From: Saccharothrix violaceirubra
GTDB taxonomy: Bacteria; Actinomycetota; Actinomycetes; Mycobacteriales; Pseudonocardiaceae
Assembly: GCF_014203755.1 (NCBI RefSeq)
Contig: NZ_JACHJS010000001.1
Span: forward strand, 1,922,001-1,986,000
Length of the DNA: 64,000 bases
Reading direction: 5' to 3'
The notes below the pieces were generated by a model that worked only from the letters and a program-made list of their open reading frames with translations, was not told the DNA's origin and made no database searches. Both the position numbers and the translations under genes were made by a program. Below, piece by piece: positions 54,496 through 64,000 of the stretch; the first letter of the stretch is position 1, and every line of letters begins with the position of its first letter.

Positions 54496-55155
54496 ATGGT
54501 CGACGTGCTTGTCGTGGCGCGCGACGAGGTGTCGCGCGCCGGGTTCACGACCGTGCTGGGGGCGGCCGGGATCGACGTGGTGGGCTCGACCGGCAGCGGG
54601 TTCGAGGCCGTGCTGATCGCGGGGGAGACCCGGCCCGCCGTCGTGCTGCTCGACGATCCCGGCGACATGCCGGTCGAGTTGGTCGTCGCGCGGTCGGCGT
54701 CCGGGACGACCCGGGTGCTCGTGCTGTCGGCCGCCGCGTCCGACGAGACGGCCTACCGGCTGTTGCGCGCCGGTGCCTCGGGCCTGCTGCCGCGGTCCGC
54801 GCCCGCCGCCGGTGTCGTCGGCGCGGTCCGCGTCGTCGCGGCCGGGGGACTGCTGCTGGGCGAGACCTTCGCGCGGCGGCTCGTCGAGGGCTACACGCCC
54901 CGTCCCGTGCCGCGCGAAGATCTCGCCGATCGCCTGTCCCGCCTGACCTGCCGCGAGGTCGAGGTGCTCCGGCTGGTCGGCACGGGCCTGACCAACGCCG
55001 TGATCGCCGGCCGGTTGTCGATCAGCGAGGCGACCGTCAAGACCCACCTCAACCGGGCCATGGCCAAGCTCGACAGCACCAGCCGCGCGCAGGCGGTGGT
55101 GATCGCCTACGAGTCCGGGCTCGTCGTGCCCGGCCGGCCGATCAGCACTTCTTGA
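54496..55155 (+). CDS. NarL/FixJ-type response regulator with atypical receiver
   Basis: A 219-residue protein with an N-terminal receiver-like domain and a C-terminal LuxR HTH (LTCREVEVLRLVGTGLTNAV, then LSISEATVKTHLNRAMAKL). In the receiver the acidic pair is D10-E11, the phospho-acceptor candidate is Asp53 (VVLLDDPGDMP) and the Ser/Thr position is Ser78, but the conserved Lys after strand five is replaced (GLLPRS, Arg100). It may be an orphan or phosphorylation-independent regulator: no histidine kinase is adjacent. TACTCT (54472-54477) and GGGGGGAA precede the ATG. Its end overlaps the convergent gene by 14 bp. Confidence 0.82.
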   Translation: MVDVLVVARDEVSRAGFTTVLGAAGIDVVGSTGSGFEAVLIAGETRPAVVLLDDPGDMPVELVVARSASGTTRVLVLSAAASDETAYRLLRAGASGLLPRSAPAAGVVGAVRVVAAGGLLLGETFARRLVEGYTPRPVPREDLADRLSRLTCREVEVLRLVGTGLTNAVIAGRLSISEATVKTHLNRAMAKLDSTSRAQAVVIAYESGLVVPGRPISTS

Positions 55156-55495
55156 GCGAGCTGTAGGAGTTCACCTCGTTGGTGTTGTACTGGATGCCGG
55201 AGAACGAGGTGCCCGCGCCCTGGTCGTTGGCGTAGTTGTAGTTGACGTACAGGCAGAACCGGGACGAGGTGCGGTTCCAGACGCTCTGGGTGCGGTTGTC
55301 GAAGTCCTGCTGCCGCAGGTCGGGCGAGCCGATCTGGAACCAGGCCATCGGGCCCTGCCCGTTGTCGTAGTCGAACAGGCAGATGTACCCGGGGTTGCAC
55401 CGGTCCCAGCCGGTGGCCGCCTGCGCGGGCGTCGCGAGGGCGAACACGGAGGCCGCCGCGGCGACGGTGACGAGTGCGTTCCTGATGAACGACAT
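55142..55495 (-). CDS. Secreted peptidase inhibitor I36-like protein
   Basis: A 117-residue exported protein with signal peptide (residues 1-27, ending PAQA) and a mature beta/gamma-crystallin-like domain: WDRCNPGYICLFDYDNGQGP, WFQIGSPDLRQQDFDNRTQS, then SVWNRTSSRFCLYVNYN. Four cysteines (in DRC, YIC, RFC and the C-terminal KKC) suggest two disulfides. The family includes the Streptomyces metalloproteinase inhibitor SMPI. GGGGGAG selects the ATG at 55495. Its 3' end overlaps the response-regulator gene by 14 bp. Confidence 0.78.
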   Translation of the reverse strand: MSFIRNALVTVAAAASVFALATPAQAATGWDRCNPGYICLFDYDNGQGPMAWFQIGSPDLRQQDFDNRTQSVWNRTSSRFCLYVNYNYANDQGAGTSFSGIQYNTNEVNSYSSLKKC

Positions 55496-55657
55496 GGGTT
55501 GACGCTCCCCCTTGAGCCGAGTCGTGGTCACTCGCGGTGGACGCTATGCCGCCGTCGGGGCGAAGTCGTCAAACCAGCGTGTTACCCGCGGCTGAACCAG
55601 GGCGTTACGAACGGTCGTAGTTACTGAACGGTACGGCTGGATTTTCTTGTTCGATAA

Positions 55658-56788
<1,131 letters not shown>

Positions 56789-56810
56789 CGGCGCAAGGGA
56801 AAACACGTCA

Positions 56811-57973
56811 GTGAAGACTCTCAGCGACCTGCTCGCCGAGGGTGTCTCGGGTCGGCGCGTCCTCGTGCGCGCCGACCTGAACGTCCCCCTCGACGGCGAC
56901 AAGATCACCGACGACGGCCGCGTCCGCGCGTCGGTGCCGACCCTCAAGGCGCTGGCCGACGCGGGTGCCCGCGTCCTGGTCGCCGCGCACCTGGGCCGCC
57001 CCCGGGGCGAGCCCGACCCCGCGTTCTCCCTCGCACCCGTCGCGGTGCGGCTCGGTGAACTGCTCGACCGCGAGGTCGTGCTCGGTACCGAGACCGCCGG
57101 CGACGGCTCCGTGGTGCTGTTGGAGAACATCCGCTTCGACGCCCGCGAGACGAGCAAGGACGCCGCCGAGCGCGAGGCGCTGGCGGACGAGTTGGCGGCC
57201 AAGGCGGACGCGTTCGTGTCCGACGGCTTCGGCGTCGTGCACCGCAAGCAGGCTTCGGTCTACGACGTGGCCAAGAAGCTCCCGCACTACGCGGGCGGTC
57301 TCGTGCTCGCCGAGGTCGAGGTGCTGCGCAAGCTCACCGACGACCTCGGGCGGCCCTACGTCGTCGTGCTCGGCGGTGCGAAGGTGTCCGACAAGCTCGG
57401 CGTCATCGCGAACCTGCTGACCAAGGTCGACCGGCTGCTCATCGGCGGCGGCATGGCCTACACGTTCCTCAAGGCCCAGGGCCACGAGGTCGGCGGCTCG
57501 CTGCTGCAGGCCGACCAGCTCGACACCGTGCGCGGCTTCCTCGCGGAGGCCGACAAGCGCGGCGTCGAACTCGTGCTGCCGGTCGACGTGCTCGCGGCCA
57601 CCGGCTTCGCGGCCGACGCCGAGCACGACGTCGTGAAGACCGACGCGATCCCGGCCGACCGCATGGGCCTGGACATCGGCCCGGCGACGCGCGAGCTGTT
57701 CGCGTCGAAGCTGGCCGACGCCAAGACCGTGTTCTGGAACGGCCCGATGGGCGTGTTCGAGTTCGAGGCGTTCGCCGGCGGTACGCGTGCCGTCGCGCAG
57801 GCGCTCGTCGACAGCGGCGCGTTCACCGTGGTCGGCGGCGGCGACTCGGCCGCGGCCGTGCGCCTGCTCGGCCTGCCCGAGGACGGCTTCTCGCACATCT
57901 CCACCGGTGGTGGGGCATCCCTGGAGTTCCTCGAAGGCAAGGAACTCCCCGGCGTCTCGGTCCTGGAGTCCTG

Positions 57974-57974
<1 letters not shown>
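56811..57974 (+). CDS. pgk: Phosphoglycerate kinase
   Basis: Transfers phosphate from 1,3-bisphosphoglycerate to ADP. The 387-residue protein shows [20 protein letters not shown] (substrate Arg/Asp/Asn), [19 protein letters not shown], the hinge [16 protein letters not shown], and the nucleotide-binding [17 protein letters not shown] with [11 protein letters not shown]. Shares one base with the ATG of tpiA. Confidence 0.97.
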
Positions 57975-58762
<788 letters not shown>

Positions 58763-58851
58763 TGTGTTGAGACACCCCGCACACCACGTGGTCCACGGTC
58801 GGGAGCCGACCGGGTACTCTGTGGCGTCACCTGCCTGACAGCGAGGATGAA

Positions 58852-59082
58852 ATGATCCTGTTCCTACAGATCCTGTTGATCGTCTCCAGCTTGCTGCTGA
58901 TCCTGCTGGTGCTGCTGCACCGCGGTCGGGGCGGCGGTCTTTCCTCGCTGTTCGGCGGCGGCATGCAGTCGAGCTTGTCCGGGTCCAGCGTGGTGGAGAA
59001 GAACCTCGACCGGTTGACGCTCTTCGTGGGCGCGGTCTGGCTGATCGCCATCTTGGGGATCGGGCTGATGCTCAAGCTCTGA
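58852..59082 (+). CDS. secG: Preprotein translocase subunit SecG
   Basis: Accessory subunit of the Sec channel. The 76-residue protein has two membrane segments (residues 3-21 and 54-74), joined by a cytoplasmic loop containing HRGRGGGLSSLFGGGMQS, the hallmark of actinobacterial SecG. The ATG follows GAGGATG. It is 90 bp after tpiA, the conserved actinobacterial position. Confidence 0.95.
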   Translation: MILFLQILLIVSSLLLILLVLLHRGRGGGLSSLFGGGMQSSLSGSSVVEKNLDRLTLFVGAVWLIAILGIGLMLKL

Positions 59083-59125
59083 TCCGGTAGTGCTGGCAAT
59101 CCACGTGGTGGGGGTGTGAGGGTCG

Positions 59126-59470
59126 ATGGCTGGTGGTAACGCGATTCGCGGTACCCGCGTCGGCGCAGGCCCGATGGGCGAATCGGAGCGCGGAGAATCC
59201 GCGCCCCGACGTCGGGTGTCGTACTGGTGTGCCAACGGACACGAATCGCGTCCGTCGTTCGCGGTCGAAGCGGAGATCCCGGAGAACTGGGACTGTCCCC
59301 GGTGCGGCCTGCCGGCCGGCCGTGACGAGCAGGCCCCGCCTGCTCCTCCGCGGAACGAGCCCTACAAGACGCACCTGGCGTACGTGAAGGAACGACGCTC
59401 CGACGCGGACGGCGAGGCGATCCTCGAAGAGGCTCTGACCAAACTGCGCAAGCAGCGCGAAGAGCCGTAA
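59126..59470 (+). CDS. rbpA: RNA polymerase-binding protein RbpA
   Basis: Actinobacterial transcription activator that binds the principal sigma factor and stabilises open complexes; the Streptomyces gene is stress-induced through the SigR regulon. The 114-residue protein has a basic N-terminal tail, the zinc-type core with WCANGHESRPSFA and WDCPRCGLPAGRDE, and the sigma-interaction segment YKTHLAYVKERRSDADGEAI. GTGAGGG serves as ribosome site. A strong hairpin follows. Confidence 0.95.
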   Translation: MAGGNAIRGTRVGAGPMGESERGESAPRRRVSYWCANGHESRPSFAVEAEIPENWDCPRCGLPAGRDEQAPPAPPRNEPYKTHLAYVKERRSDADGEAILEEALTKLRKQREEP

Positions 59471-59485
59471 TACCGCGCAGACACC

Positions 59486-59516
59486 AGGCCCCCGCGGACC
59501 CGTTCCGCGGGGGCCT
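59486..59516. terminator. Terminator after rbpA
   Basis: A perfect 13-bp stem (AGGCCCCCGCGGA at 59486-59498 with its complement at 59504-59516, loop CCCGT) begins 15 bases after the rbpA stop. It lies between convergent genes. Confidence 0.8.
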
Positions 59517-59533
59517 ACCCATGCCCGCCCTCC

Positions 59534-59595
59534 GCGAGTGCACATTTCGCGGTGTCTGAACGCACAACTCGCGGTGTCCGAACGTATAACTCGCG
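59534..59595 (+). repeat. Dispersed 22-bp unit repeat, locus B
   Basis: Two adjacent 22-bp units, 59552-59573 (GTGTCTGAACGC then ACAACTCGCG) and 59574-59595 (GTGTCCGAACGT then ATAACTCGCG), preceded by a partial unit GTGCACATTTCGCG (59538-59551). They abut each other head to tail. The array lies between rbpA and the convergent surface-protein gene, ending four bases before that gene's stop codon. Confidence 0.75.
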
Positions 59596-59599
59596 CCTC

Positions 59600-60496
59600 T
59601 CAGCGCGTGAACTGCCGCCGGATCAACAACGCCCCCGCCAACACGAAGAAGACCAGCACCACCAACGTCGAAGTGGTCCCGCTGGTCGAACTCGTGAGAG
59701 CCACATCCACCGCCCCCACCAGCACGATTCCGCAATCCGCCCGGATGACCTGACGCCCCGGCTCCAACGACGCGAACTCCACCCGGGTGCTGAACCGCCC
59801 CGCCGTATCCGCCTTCGTCGACCCCACACTCTCCCCGGACGAACTCAACTTCACGAACGCACCGGGCTCGCACCCGGTCCCCGCCGCGGTCAACGGGTCG
59901 CCGGGCTGGATGTTGTCCTTGTCCAACGTCAACGCCCCGTCCCCCTCGAACGGCAACGTCGTGGTCGGACCGACGGACGACGTCCCCGAAGGCGTCTCGG
60001 GAGCGGTCGTGGTCGAAGTACCGGTAGTGGTCGTGGTCGTGGACCCGGTCGTGGTGGTCGAACCGGGGACGGTCGTGGGCACCCGCGGGGGAGTGGTGGT
60101 GGTCGTGGTCGGCGGCACTCTGGGCGTGGTGGTCGTCGGCGGCGCCACGATCACGACGGTGAACGTCGCGCTCGACGTCACCTTGCAGCCCGGGTTGAAC
60201 ACCGACACGGTGTGCGCGCCCAGCGACGAACCCGACGGCACCTTCAGGGACGACGACCCGCTCGTCGTGCCCGGCACGATGTCGACCACCGAGCCGTCCC
60301 ACAGGATCTGGGTCGCCCACCGCTCGCACAGCGACGGGAAACCACTCCAGGAAGCGACGAATCCGCTACCCACCGTGCCCGACCGAGGATTCGTCGACAC
60401 GGACGGCGGTACCTGCGCGGATACCGGTGCAGCCACAAGAGCGGTAACGCCATAGGCGACGACACCGAGTAGAGCTAGTGTTCCTGCCGATCGCAT
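59600..60496 (-). CDS. Cell-surface protein with Thr-rich stalk and C-terminal membrane anchor
   Basis: A 298-residue exported protein: signal peptide (about residues 1-28, ending PVSAQ), an Ig-like domain (about 29-120, RSGTVGSGFVASWSGFPSLC with two cysteines), a stalk of Thr/Pro repeats (about 122-180), a second beta domain (GALTLDKDNIQPGDPLTAAG), one membrane segment and a short basic tail (RRQFTR). No sortase LPxTG motif is seen. Divergent from the membrane/kinase operon by 46 bp, so it is plausibly co-regulated with it. Possibly an O-mannosylated surface stalk protein. Confidence 0.72.
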   Translation of the reverse strand: MRSAGTLALLGVVAYGVTALVAAPVSAQVPPSVSTNPRSGTVGSGFVASWSGFPSLCERWATQILWDGSVVDIVPGTTSGSSSLKVPSGSSLGAHTVSVFNPGCKVTSSATFTVVIVAPPTTTTPRVPPTTTTTTPPRVPTTVPGSTTTTGSTTTTTTGTSTTTAPETPSGTSSVGPTTTLPFEGDGALTLDKDNIQPGDPLTAAGTGCEPGAFVKLSSSGESVGSTKADTAGRFSTRVEFASLEPGRQVIRADCGIVLVGAVDVALTSSTSGTTSTLVVLVFFVLAGALLIRRQFTR

Positions 60497-60542
60497 GCCG
60501 ACTCCCGGACTGTCCGCGTCCCCGAACTTCGAGGTGCCCTCT

Positions 60543-61445
60543 GTGAGACGCATTATGGGTGGGGTGGGTTTGCTCCTGTTCTGCGGGATCTTCCTGGGAA
60601 CAGCCCCCGCTCAGGCCGTCACCGGAGCCGTGACGGCCAACGCCACCGTGGACGGCCGGCCGGTGGGCGAGGACACGCTGCTCCTCGACCCCGCGAAGAC
60701 CGCGAAGATCTCCGTGACCGTCCACAATGGAACATCGGACGCGCTGCACGTCAAGACCATCCGCCTCGCCGGCACCGCGTTGGCGCTCACGTTCTTCGCC
60801 TACGACACCGCGTTGCCCTTCGACGTCCCCGCCGGGCAGAGCGTCACCCGGTCGTTCGTGCTCGACCTCGCCGACCTCGACGGCCAGGCCACCGGCCTGC
60901 TGCCCACCGAACTGAGCCTGCTCGACGGCGAACGCGACGCGATCGCCGTCATCGACACCACGGGCGACGTGCGCGGATCGGCATGGTCGGTCTACGGGAT
61001 CTTCGGCCTGTCCGTGCTGGCACTGACCCTGCTCGCGTGGGCGGGCGCGCTGTTCGCCCTGGCCCGGCGTCGGTTGCCGGCGAACCGGTGGCAGCGCGCG
61101 ACGCGGTTCCTGCCCGCCGGGATCGGCACCGGCCTGGTGGCCGTGATCTCGCTCTCGGTGCTGCGGGTGATCGCGCCGTCGCCCGCCGCCGAGATCCCGT
61201 TCATCCTCGGCGCCGCGGCCGTCGCGCTCGCGCTCGGCTACCTCACGCCGCACCCGGACGACCCGGCGCCGGAAACCGAACCGGAGCCCGGATCGACGAC
61301 CCGGACGACGGTGTCCACCACCACGACAGCCACCACCCCGGCGACCACCCCGGCCACCGCGACGCTCCGCACCACGACCGCGAACGTCGACCCCGAGGCC
61401 ACGGTGCGCCTGACCCGCCCGATGCCGCCCGGTGGTGCGGCATGA
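60543..61445 (+). CDS. Polytopic envelope protein with Thr-rich cytoplasmic tail
   Basis: A 300-residue protein with signal peptide (residues 1-25, APAQA), an extracytoplasmic beta-rich domain (26-148, with TVDGRPVGEDTLLLDPAKTA and ISVTVHNGTS), three membrane segments (about 150-172, 190-209, 217-235) and a tail (236-300) rich in Thr that by topology is cytoplasmic. The GTG at 60543 follows GAGGTG; in-frame ATGs lie at 60495 and 60555. Its stop overlaps the start of the adjacent Ser/Thr kinase by 4 nt. The tail is a natural candidate substrate for that kinase. Family not recognised. Confidence 0.68.
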   Translation: MRRIMGGVGLLLFCGIFLGTAPAQAVTGAVTANATVDGRPVGEDTLLLDPAKTAKISVTVHNGTSDALHVKTIRLAGTALALTFFAYDTALPFDVPAGQSVTRSFVLDLADLDGQATGLLPTELSLLDGERDAIAVIDTTGDVRGSAWSVYGIFGLSVLALTLLAWAGALFALARRRLPANRWQRATRFLPAGIGTGLVAVISLSVLRVIAPSPAAEIPFILGAAAVALALGYLTPHPDDPAPETEPEPGSTTRTTVSTTTTATTPATTPATATLRTTTANVDPEATVRLTRPMPPGGAA

Positions 61446-63112
61446 CCACCCCGACGCCGAACGTCGCCGCCGCGCTGCCGCACTACGACCTCGGTCCGCA
61501 GATCGGCCGAGGCGGGATGGGCGTCGTGTACTCGGCCGTGCACCGTCCGCTCAACCGGCCGGTCGCGATCAAGCGGCTGCCCGGCGTGCTCGCCGAGGAC
61601 GAGCGGATGAGCGCCCGGTTCGAGCACGAGGCCCGGCTGCTGGCCCGGCTCGACCACCCGCACATCGTGCCGGTCTACGACTACGTGCGCGATCGCGGCG
61701 AACACCTGCTGGTGATGGAGAAGCTCGACGGCGGCACGGTGTGGTCGCGGTTCACCGCCGAGGGCTTCACGCCCGCGCGGTCGTGCGCGCTGGTACTGGC
61801 GATGCTCTCCGGTCTGCACGCCGCGCACGGCGCGGGCGTCCTGCACCTGGACATCAAGCCGAAGAACCTGCTCTTCACGGCCCAAGGCGTGCTCAAGGTC
61901 GCGGACTTCGGCATCTCCCAGGTGGTCAGCGAAGGCGCGACCCTGGTCACGCACGCCGGCCAGGTGCTGGGTACGCCCGCCTACCTGTCGCCCGAGCAGG
62001 CGCTGGGCAACCCGCTCACGCCCGCCGCCGACGTCTACGGCGCGGGCACCGTGCTGTACGAGCTGCTCAGCGGGCGCCTGCCGTTCGACAGCGGCGGCGG
62101 CGCGCTGGCCATGATCCAACGTCACGTGCACCAGGACCCGCGCCCGCTCGGCGAGGTGCCCGAGCCGCTCGCGTCCGTGGTGATGCGTGCGATCCAGCGC
62201 GAACCCCGGCACCGCTACCGCAACGCCGAGACGTTCGCGATCGACCTCGCGGGCGCGGCGGCGGCCGTGTTCGGCCGCGAGTGGCTGGTGCGCGCGGGCG
62301 TGCCGGTGCACCTGACGCCGCAGGTCGCCGCCGCGAGTTCACGTCCGGCACCCGACCCGGCCGAACGTCGCGACACGCTCGACGTGCCGGTGCGCGCCAC
62401 GATCGTCGAGCAGGTGCCGCCGGTGGTGCGGTTCGGCCAGGAGACCCTGGTGCCCGCGCACGAACTGCTGGAGACCCGCCCCGCGCGGTGGTTCGCGCTG
62501 GCCGCCGCGTTGCTCGCGGTGCTGCTGGTCGTGCTGCCGTTCGCCCTGCCCGACCGCGAGCTGCCGCCGCTGTCGGCCGACCTCGGCCGACCCGTGCCCG
62601 TGATGGTCCCGGCGGACACGACTACCGCGCGGTTGGACGTCCGACTGGCCGGGTTCCAGGTGGCCGAGGCGGCCGGCACGATCGAGAACGGCGCGGCCGT
62701 GTTCGAGCTGCCGGGCGCGGCCCGGTGGATCGTCGGCGGCGCGGTGGACGCCGAGGTCACCACGAACACGGGCGGCAAGTCGTACTCGCTGCGCCCGACC
62801 CCGAACCCGATGATCAGCATCATGGGTGTCGGCAGCGCGGTCCTGCTGCTGTTCACGGTGGCGTACCTGGAGTCGCTGCTCAGGTCGGTGCGCCGGCGTC
62901 GGGCGGGCACGGCGGCGATCGTCGCGTCGGCACCGCTGGGGTTCGGGCTCGGCGTGGCCGTGCTGTTCCTGCCCTCGGTGCTGATGCGCCACGAGCCCCA
63001 GCTGACGCCCGCGTTGGCCTGCGGTGTGCTGGGCGCGGGCGCGGCCGTCTGCCTGACGATCGCCACCCGGCGGCTCAGCTCCCGTGTGCGGCGCAGCCCA
63101 GCGGGAACGTGA
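61442..63112 (+). CDS. Four-pass membrane Ser/Thr protein kinase
   Basis: A 556-residue PknB-type eukaryotic-like kinase. The kinase domain (residues 15-280) has the glycine loop IGRGGMG (21-27), Lys44 in VAIK, Glu63, HLDIKPKN (135-142, with Leu in place of the usual Arg), DFG (155-157) and TPAYLSPEQA. A juxtamembrane part leads to TM1 (about 348-368), an extracytoplasmic domain (about 373-457) and three further membrane segments (about 458-480, 491-515, 521-543) ending in a basic tail. Typical PknB kinases have one membrane pass and PASTA repeats; this one has neither PASTA nor that topology. Overlaps the upstream membrane gene. Confidence 0.88.
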   Translation: MTTPTPNVAAALPHYDLGPQIGRGGMGVVYSAVHRPLNRPVAIKRLPGVLAEDERMSARFEHEARLLARLDHPHIVPVYDYVRDRGEHLLVMEKLDGGTVWSRFTAEGFTPARSCALVLAMLSGLHAAHGAGVLHLDIKPKNLLFTAQGVLKVADFGISQVVSEGATLVTHAGQVLGTPAYLSPEQALGNPLTPAADVYGAGTVLYELLSGRLPFDSGGGALAMIQRHVHQDPRPLGEVPEPLASVVMRAIQREPRHRYRNAETFAIDLAGAAAAVFGREWLVRAGVPVHLTPQVAAASSRPAPDPAERRDTLDVPVRATIVEQVPPVVRFGQETLVPAHELLETRPARWFALAAALLAVLLVVLPFALPDRELPPLSADLGRPVPVMVPADTTTARLDVRLAGFQVAEAAGTIENGAAVFELPGAARWIVGGAVDAEVTTNTGGKSYSLRPTPNPMISIMGVGSAVLLLFTVAYLESLLRSVRRRRAGTAAIVASAPLGFGLGVAVLFLPSVLMRHEPQLTPALACGVLGAGAAVCLTIATRRLSSRVRRSPAGT

Positions 63113-64000
63113 CACGCACGGAGAAGCCGCCGTCTTCGCTGGGACCGGCCTCGAACACGCCGTTGAGCAGCGCGGCCCGTTCACGCAGGCCGACCAGGCC
63201 GTGGCCGCCGCCGGGCAGTCGCCGGCGGTCCGGGTGCGCGGACGGTTCGTTGTGGACCTCCACCCGCAGCTCCTCGCCGACCGCGGCGATGCGCACCGAC
63301 GTGGCCGCGCCGTCGGCGTGCTTGCGGACGTTGGTCAGTGCTTCCTGCACGGTTCGGTAGACCGCACCGGAGACCGGCGCGGGCAGCGAGTCCACCTCGA
63401 CGGCCAGGCGGACCGGGAACCCGGCGCCCGCGACGAGCTGGGGCAGGTCTTCGATCCGGGGCTGCGGCGAGTCGTCGCCGTTGGTCGTGCGCAGGACGCT
63501 GACGAGCTGGCGCAGCTCCTCCAACGTCCGCGTGCTCAGGGTGCGGATGGTGCCCGCGACCTGTTTCGCGTTCGGGTCGGCCGCCGCCATCCGGAGGGCG
63601 CCCGCCTGCATGGCGATGAGGCTGACCTGGTGCGACACCACGTCGTGCATCTCACGGGCCAGTCGGGCGCGTTCGTCCGCACGGACGGCGTGCGCGTGCA
63701 GCATGCGCTCGCGCTCCCGGCTCTCGGCGAGTTCCGCGATGCGCGCGGAGAGCTGTTCGCGGGCGTGCGCCAGGAGGCCGATCGCGATCGGCATGCCGGC
63801 CACGATGCAGCCGTAGATCGCGTCGTGCACGTGGGTGCGCCAGTCGAGCTTGAGGAACTCGTCCACCGGCCACAGGAAGAACCGGGACATCCAGACCATG
63901 GCCGCGCCGACGTAGGTCGGTGTGGTCAGCAGTTTGCGGCGGGCCAGCGTGCCCAACGCGATCATGGCCGCCAACTGCGCCCACCCGGCGAAGAAGCCCG
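63075..64000 (-). CDS. Sensor histidine kinase (HisKA_3/NarX-DesK type), 5' end outside the window
   Basis: The reading frame stays open to the window edge, so the N-terminal membrane part is incomplete. Visible parts are membrane segments near the start, a coiled linker (AREQLSARIAELAESRERER), the HisKA_3 dimer/phosphoacceptor motif ERARLAREMHDVVSHQVSLI, the N box QEALTNVRKHADG and the G box GGHGLVGLRERAALLNG. The partner response regulator is likely outside the window. Its 3' end overlaps the Ser/Thr kinase gene by 38 bp in convergent orientation. Confidence 0.88.
   Translation of the reverse strand, partial: GFFAGWAQLAAMIALGTLARRKLLTTPTYVGAAMVWMSRFFLWPVDEFLKLDWRTHVHDAIYGCIVAGMPIAIGLLAHAREQLSARIAELAESRERERMLHAHAVRADERARLAREMHDVVSHQVSLIAMQAGALRMAAADPNAKQVAGTIRTLSTRTLEELRQLVSVLRTTNGDDSPQPRIEDLPQLVAGAGFPVRLAVEVDSLPAPVSGAVYRTVQEALTNVRKHADGAATSVRIAAVGEELRVEVHNEPSAHPDRRRLPGGGHGLVGLRERAALLNGVFEAGPSEDGGFSVRVTFPLGCAAHGS

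Overview
The window is about 64 kb of very GC-rich DNA with GTG/ATG/TTG starts, many 4-nt stop-start overlaps and an actinobacterial gene set (bldD, whiA, rbpA, mihF, EspG/PPE-type ESX genes, a helicase-motif-poor priA). The core gene order (pyrR-pyrB-pyrC-small membrane gene-carA-carB-pyrF-mihF-gmk-rpoZ-coaBC-metK-priA, then fmt-rsmB, rpe-rib genes, uvrC-rapZ-yvcK-whiA, gap-pgk-tpiA-secG) follows the order known from mycobacteria. Insertions between the blocks, together with BldD, EspG/PPE-like proteins and I36-type secreted proteins, suggest a filamentous member of the Pseudonocardiales (Saccharothrix/Actinosynnema/Lentzea-like). The family is an inference; the genus cannot be settled from the sequence alone.

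Layout. 1-3.5 kb: end of the shikimate operon (aroC-aroK-aroB-aroQ) with a GGTC-rich repeat tract between aroK and aroB. 3.5-5.7 kb: a non-coding stretch and a secreted beta-propeller lipoprotein. 5.9-8.0 kb: pepQ-efp-nusB with a terminator. 8.3-17.5 kb: bldD diverging from the pyrimidine operon, which carries a PyrR-binding leader RNA. 17.8-23.9 kb: mihF-gmk, rpoZ-coaBC, metK and priA. 24-25.8 kb: secreted gamma-glutamyltransferase. 25.8-30.4 kb (minus strand): a six-gene operon joining type VII secretion accessory genes (small helical protein, DUF3558 lipoprotein, PPE-like protein, EspG) to an ECF sigma factor and a membrane-anchored partner. 30.6-36.5 kb: def-fmt-rsmB, a flavoprotein and a large LuxR regulator. 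36.6-40.9 kb (minus): rpe-ribD-ribE-ribBA-ribH-PH membrane protein, in which RibD has a severely shortened reductase domain.

41-48.5 kb is an accessory stretch: a degenerate SDR, a Tat-exported M28 peptidase, a WYL regulator, a zinc-ribbon/HTH/TPR regulator translationally coupled to a SLOG-like nucleotide-binding protein, an unknown small protein and two tandem Rieske lipoproteins. 48.6-53.6 kb: uvrC-rapZ-yvcK-whiA. 53.7-55.5 kb: a flavin/PPOX protein, an atypical response regulator and a secreted I36-like inhibitor. 55.8-59.5 kb: gap-pgk-tpiA, secG, rbpA. 59.6-64 kb: a cell-envelope signalling cluster with a Thr-rich surface protein, a membrane protein with a Thr-rich cytoplasmic tail, a four-pass Ser/Thr kinase and a partial histidine kinase.

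The most notable items beyond known core genes are: a dispersed family of 22-bp units found at three loci, all between convergent genes; the kinase/Thr-tail membrane pair; the ESX-accessory plus ECF sigma operon; the SLOG/TPR-HTH pair with a palindromic candidate operator; the RibD that has lost much of its reductase core; and several genes whose -10 box sits 6-8 nt before the start codon, implying leaderless mRNAs. No tRNA, rRNA, CRISPR, transposase or prophage was seen.
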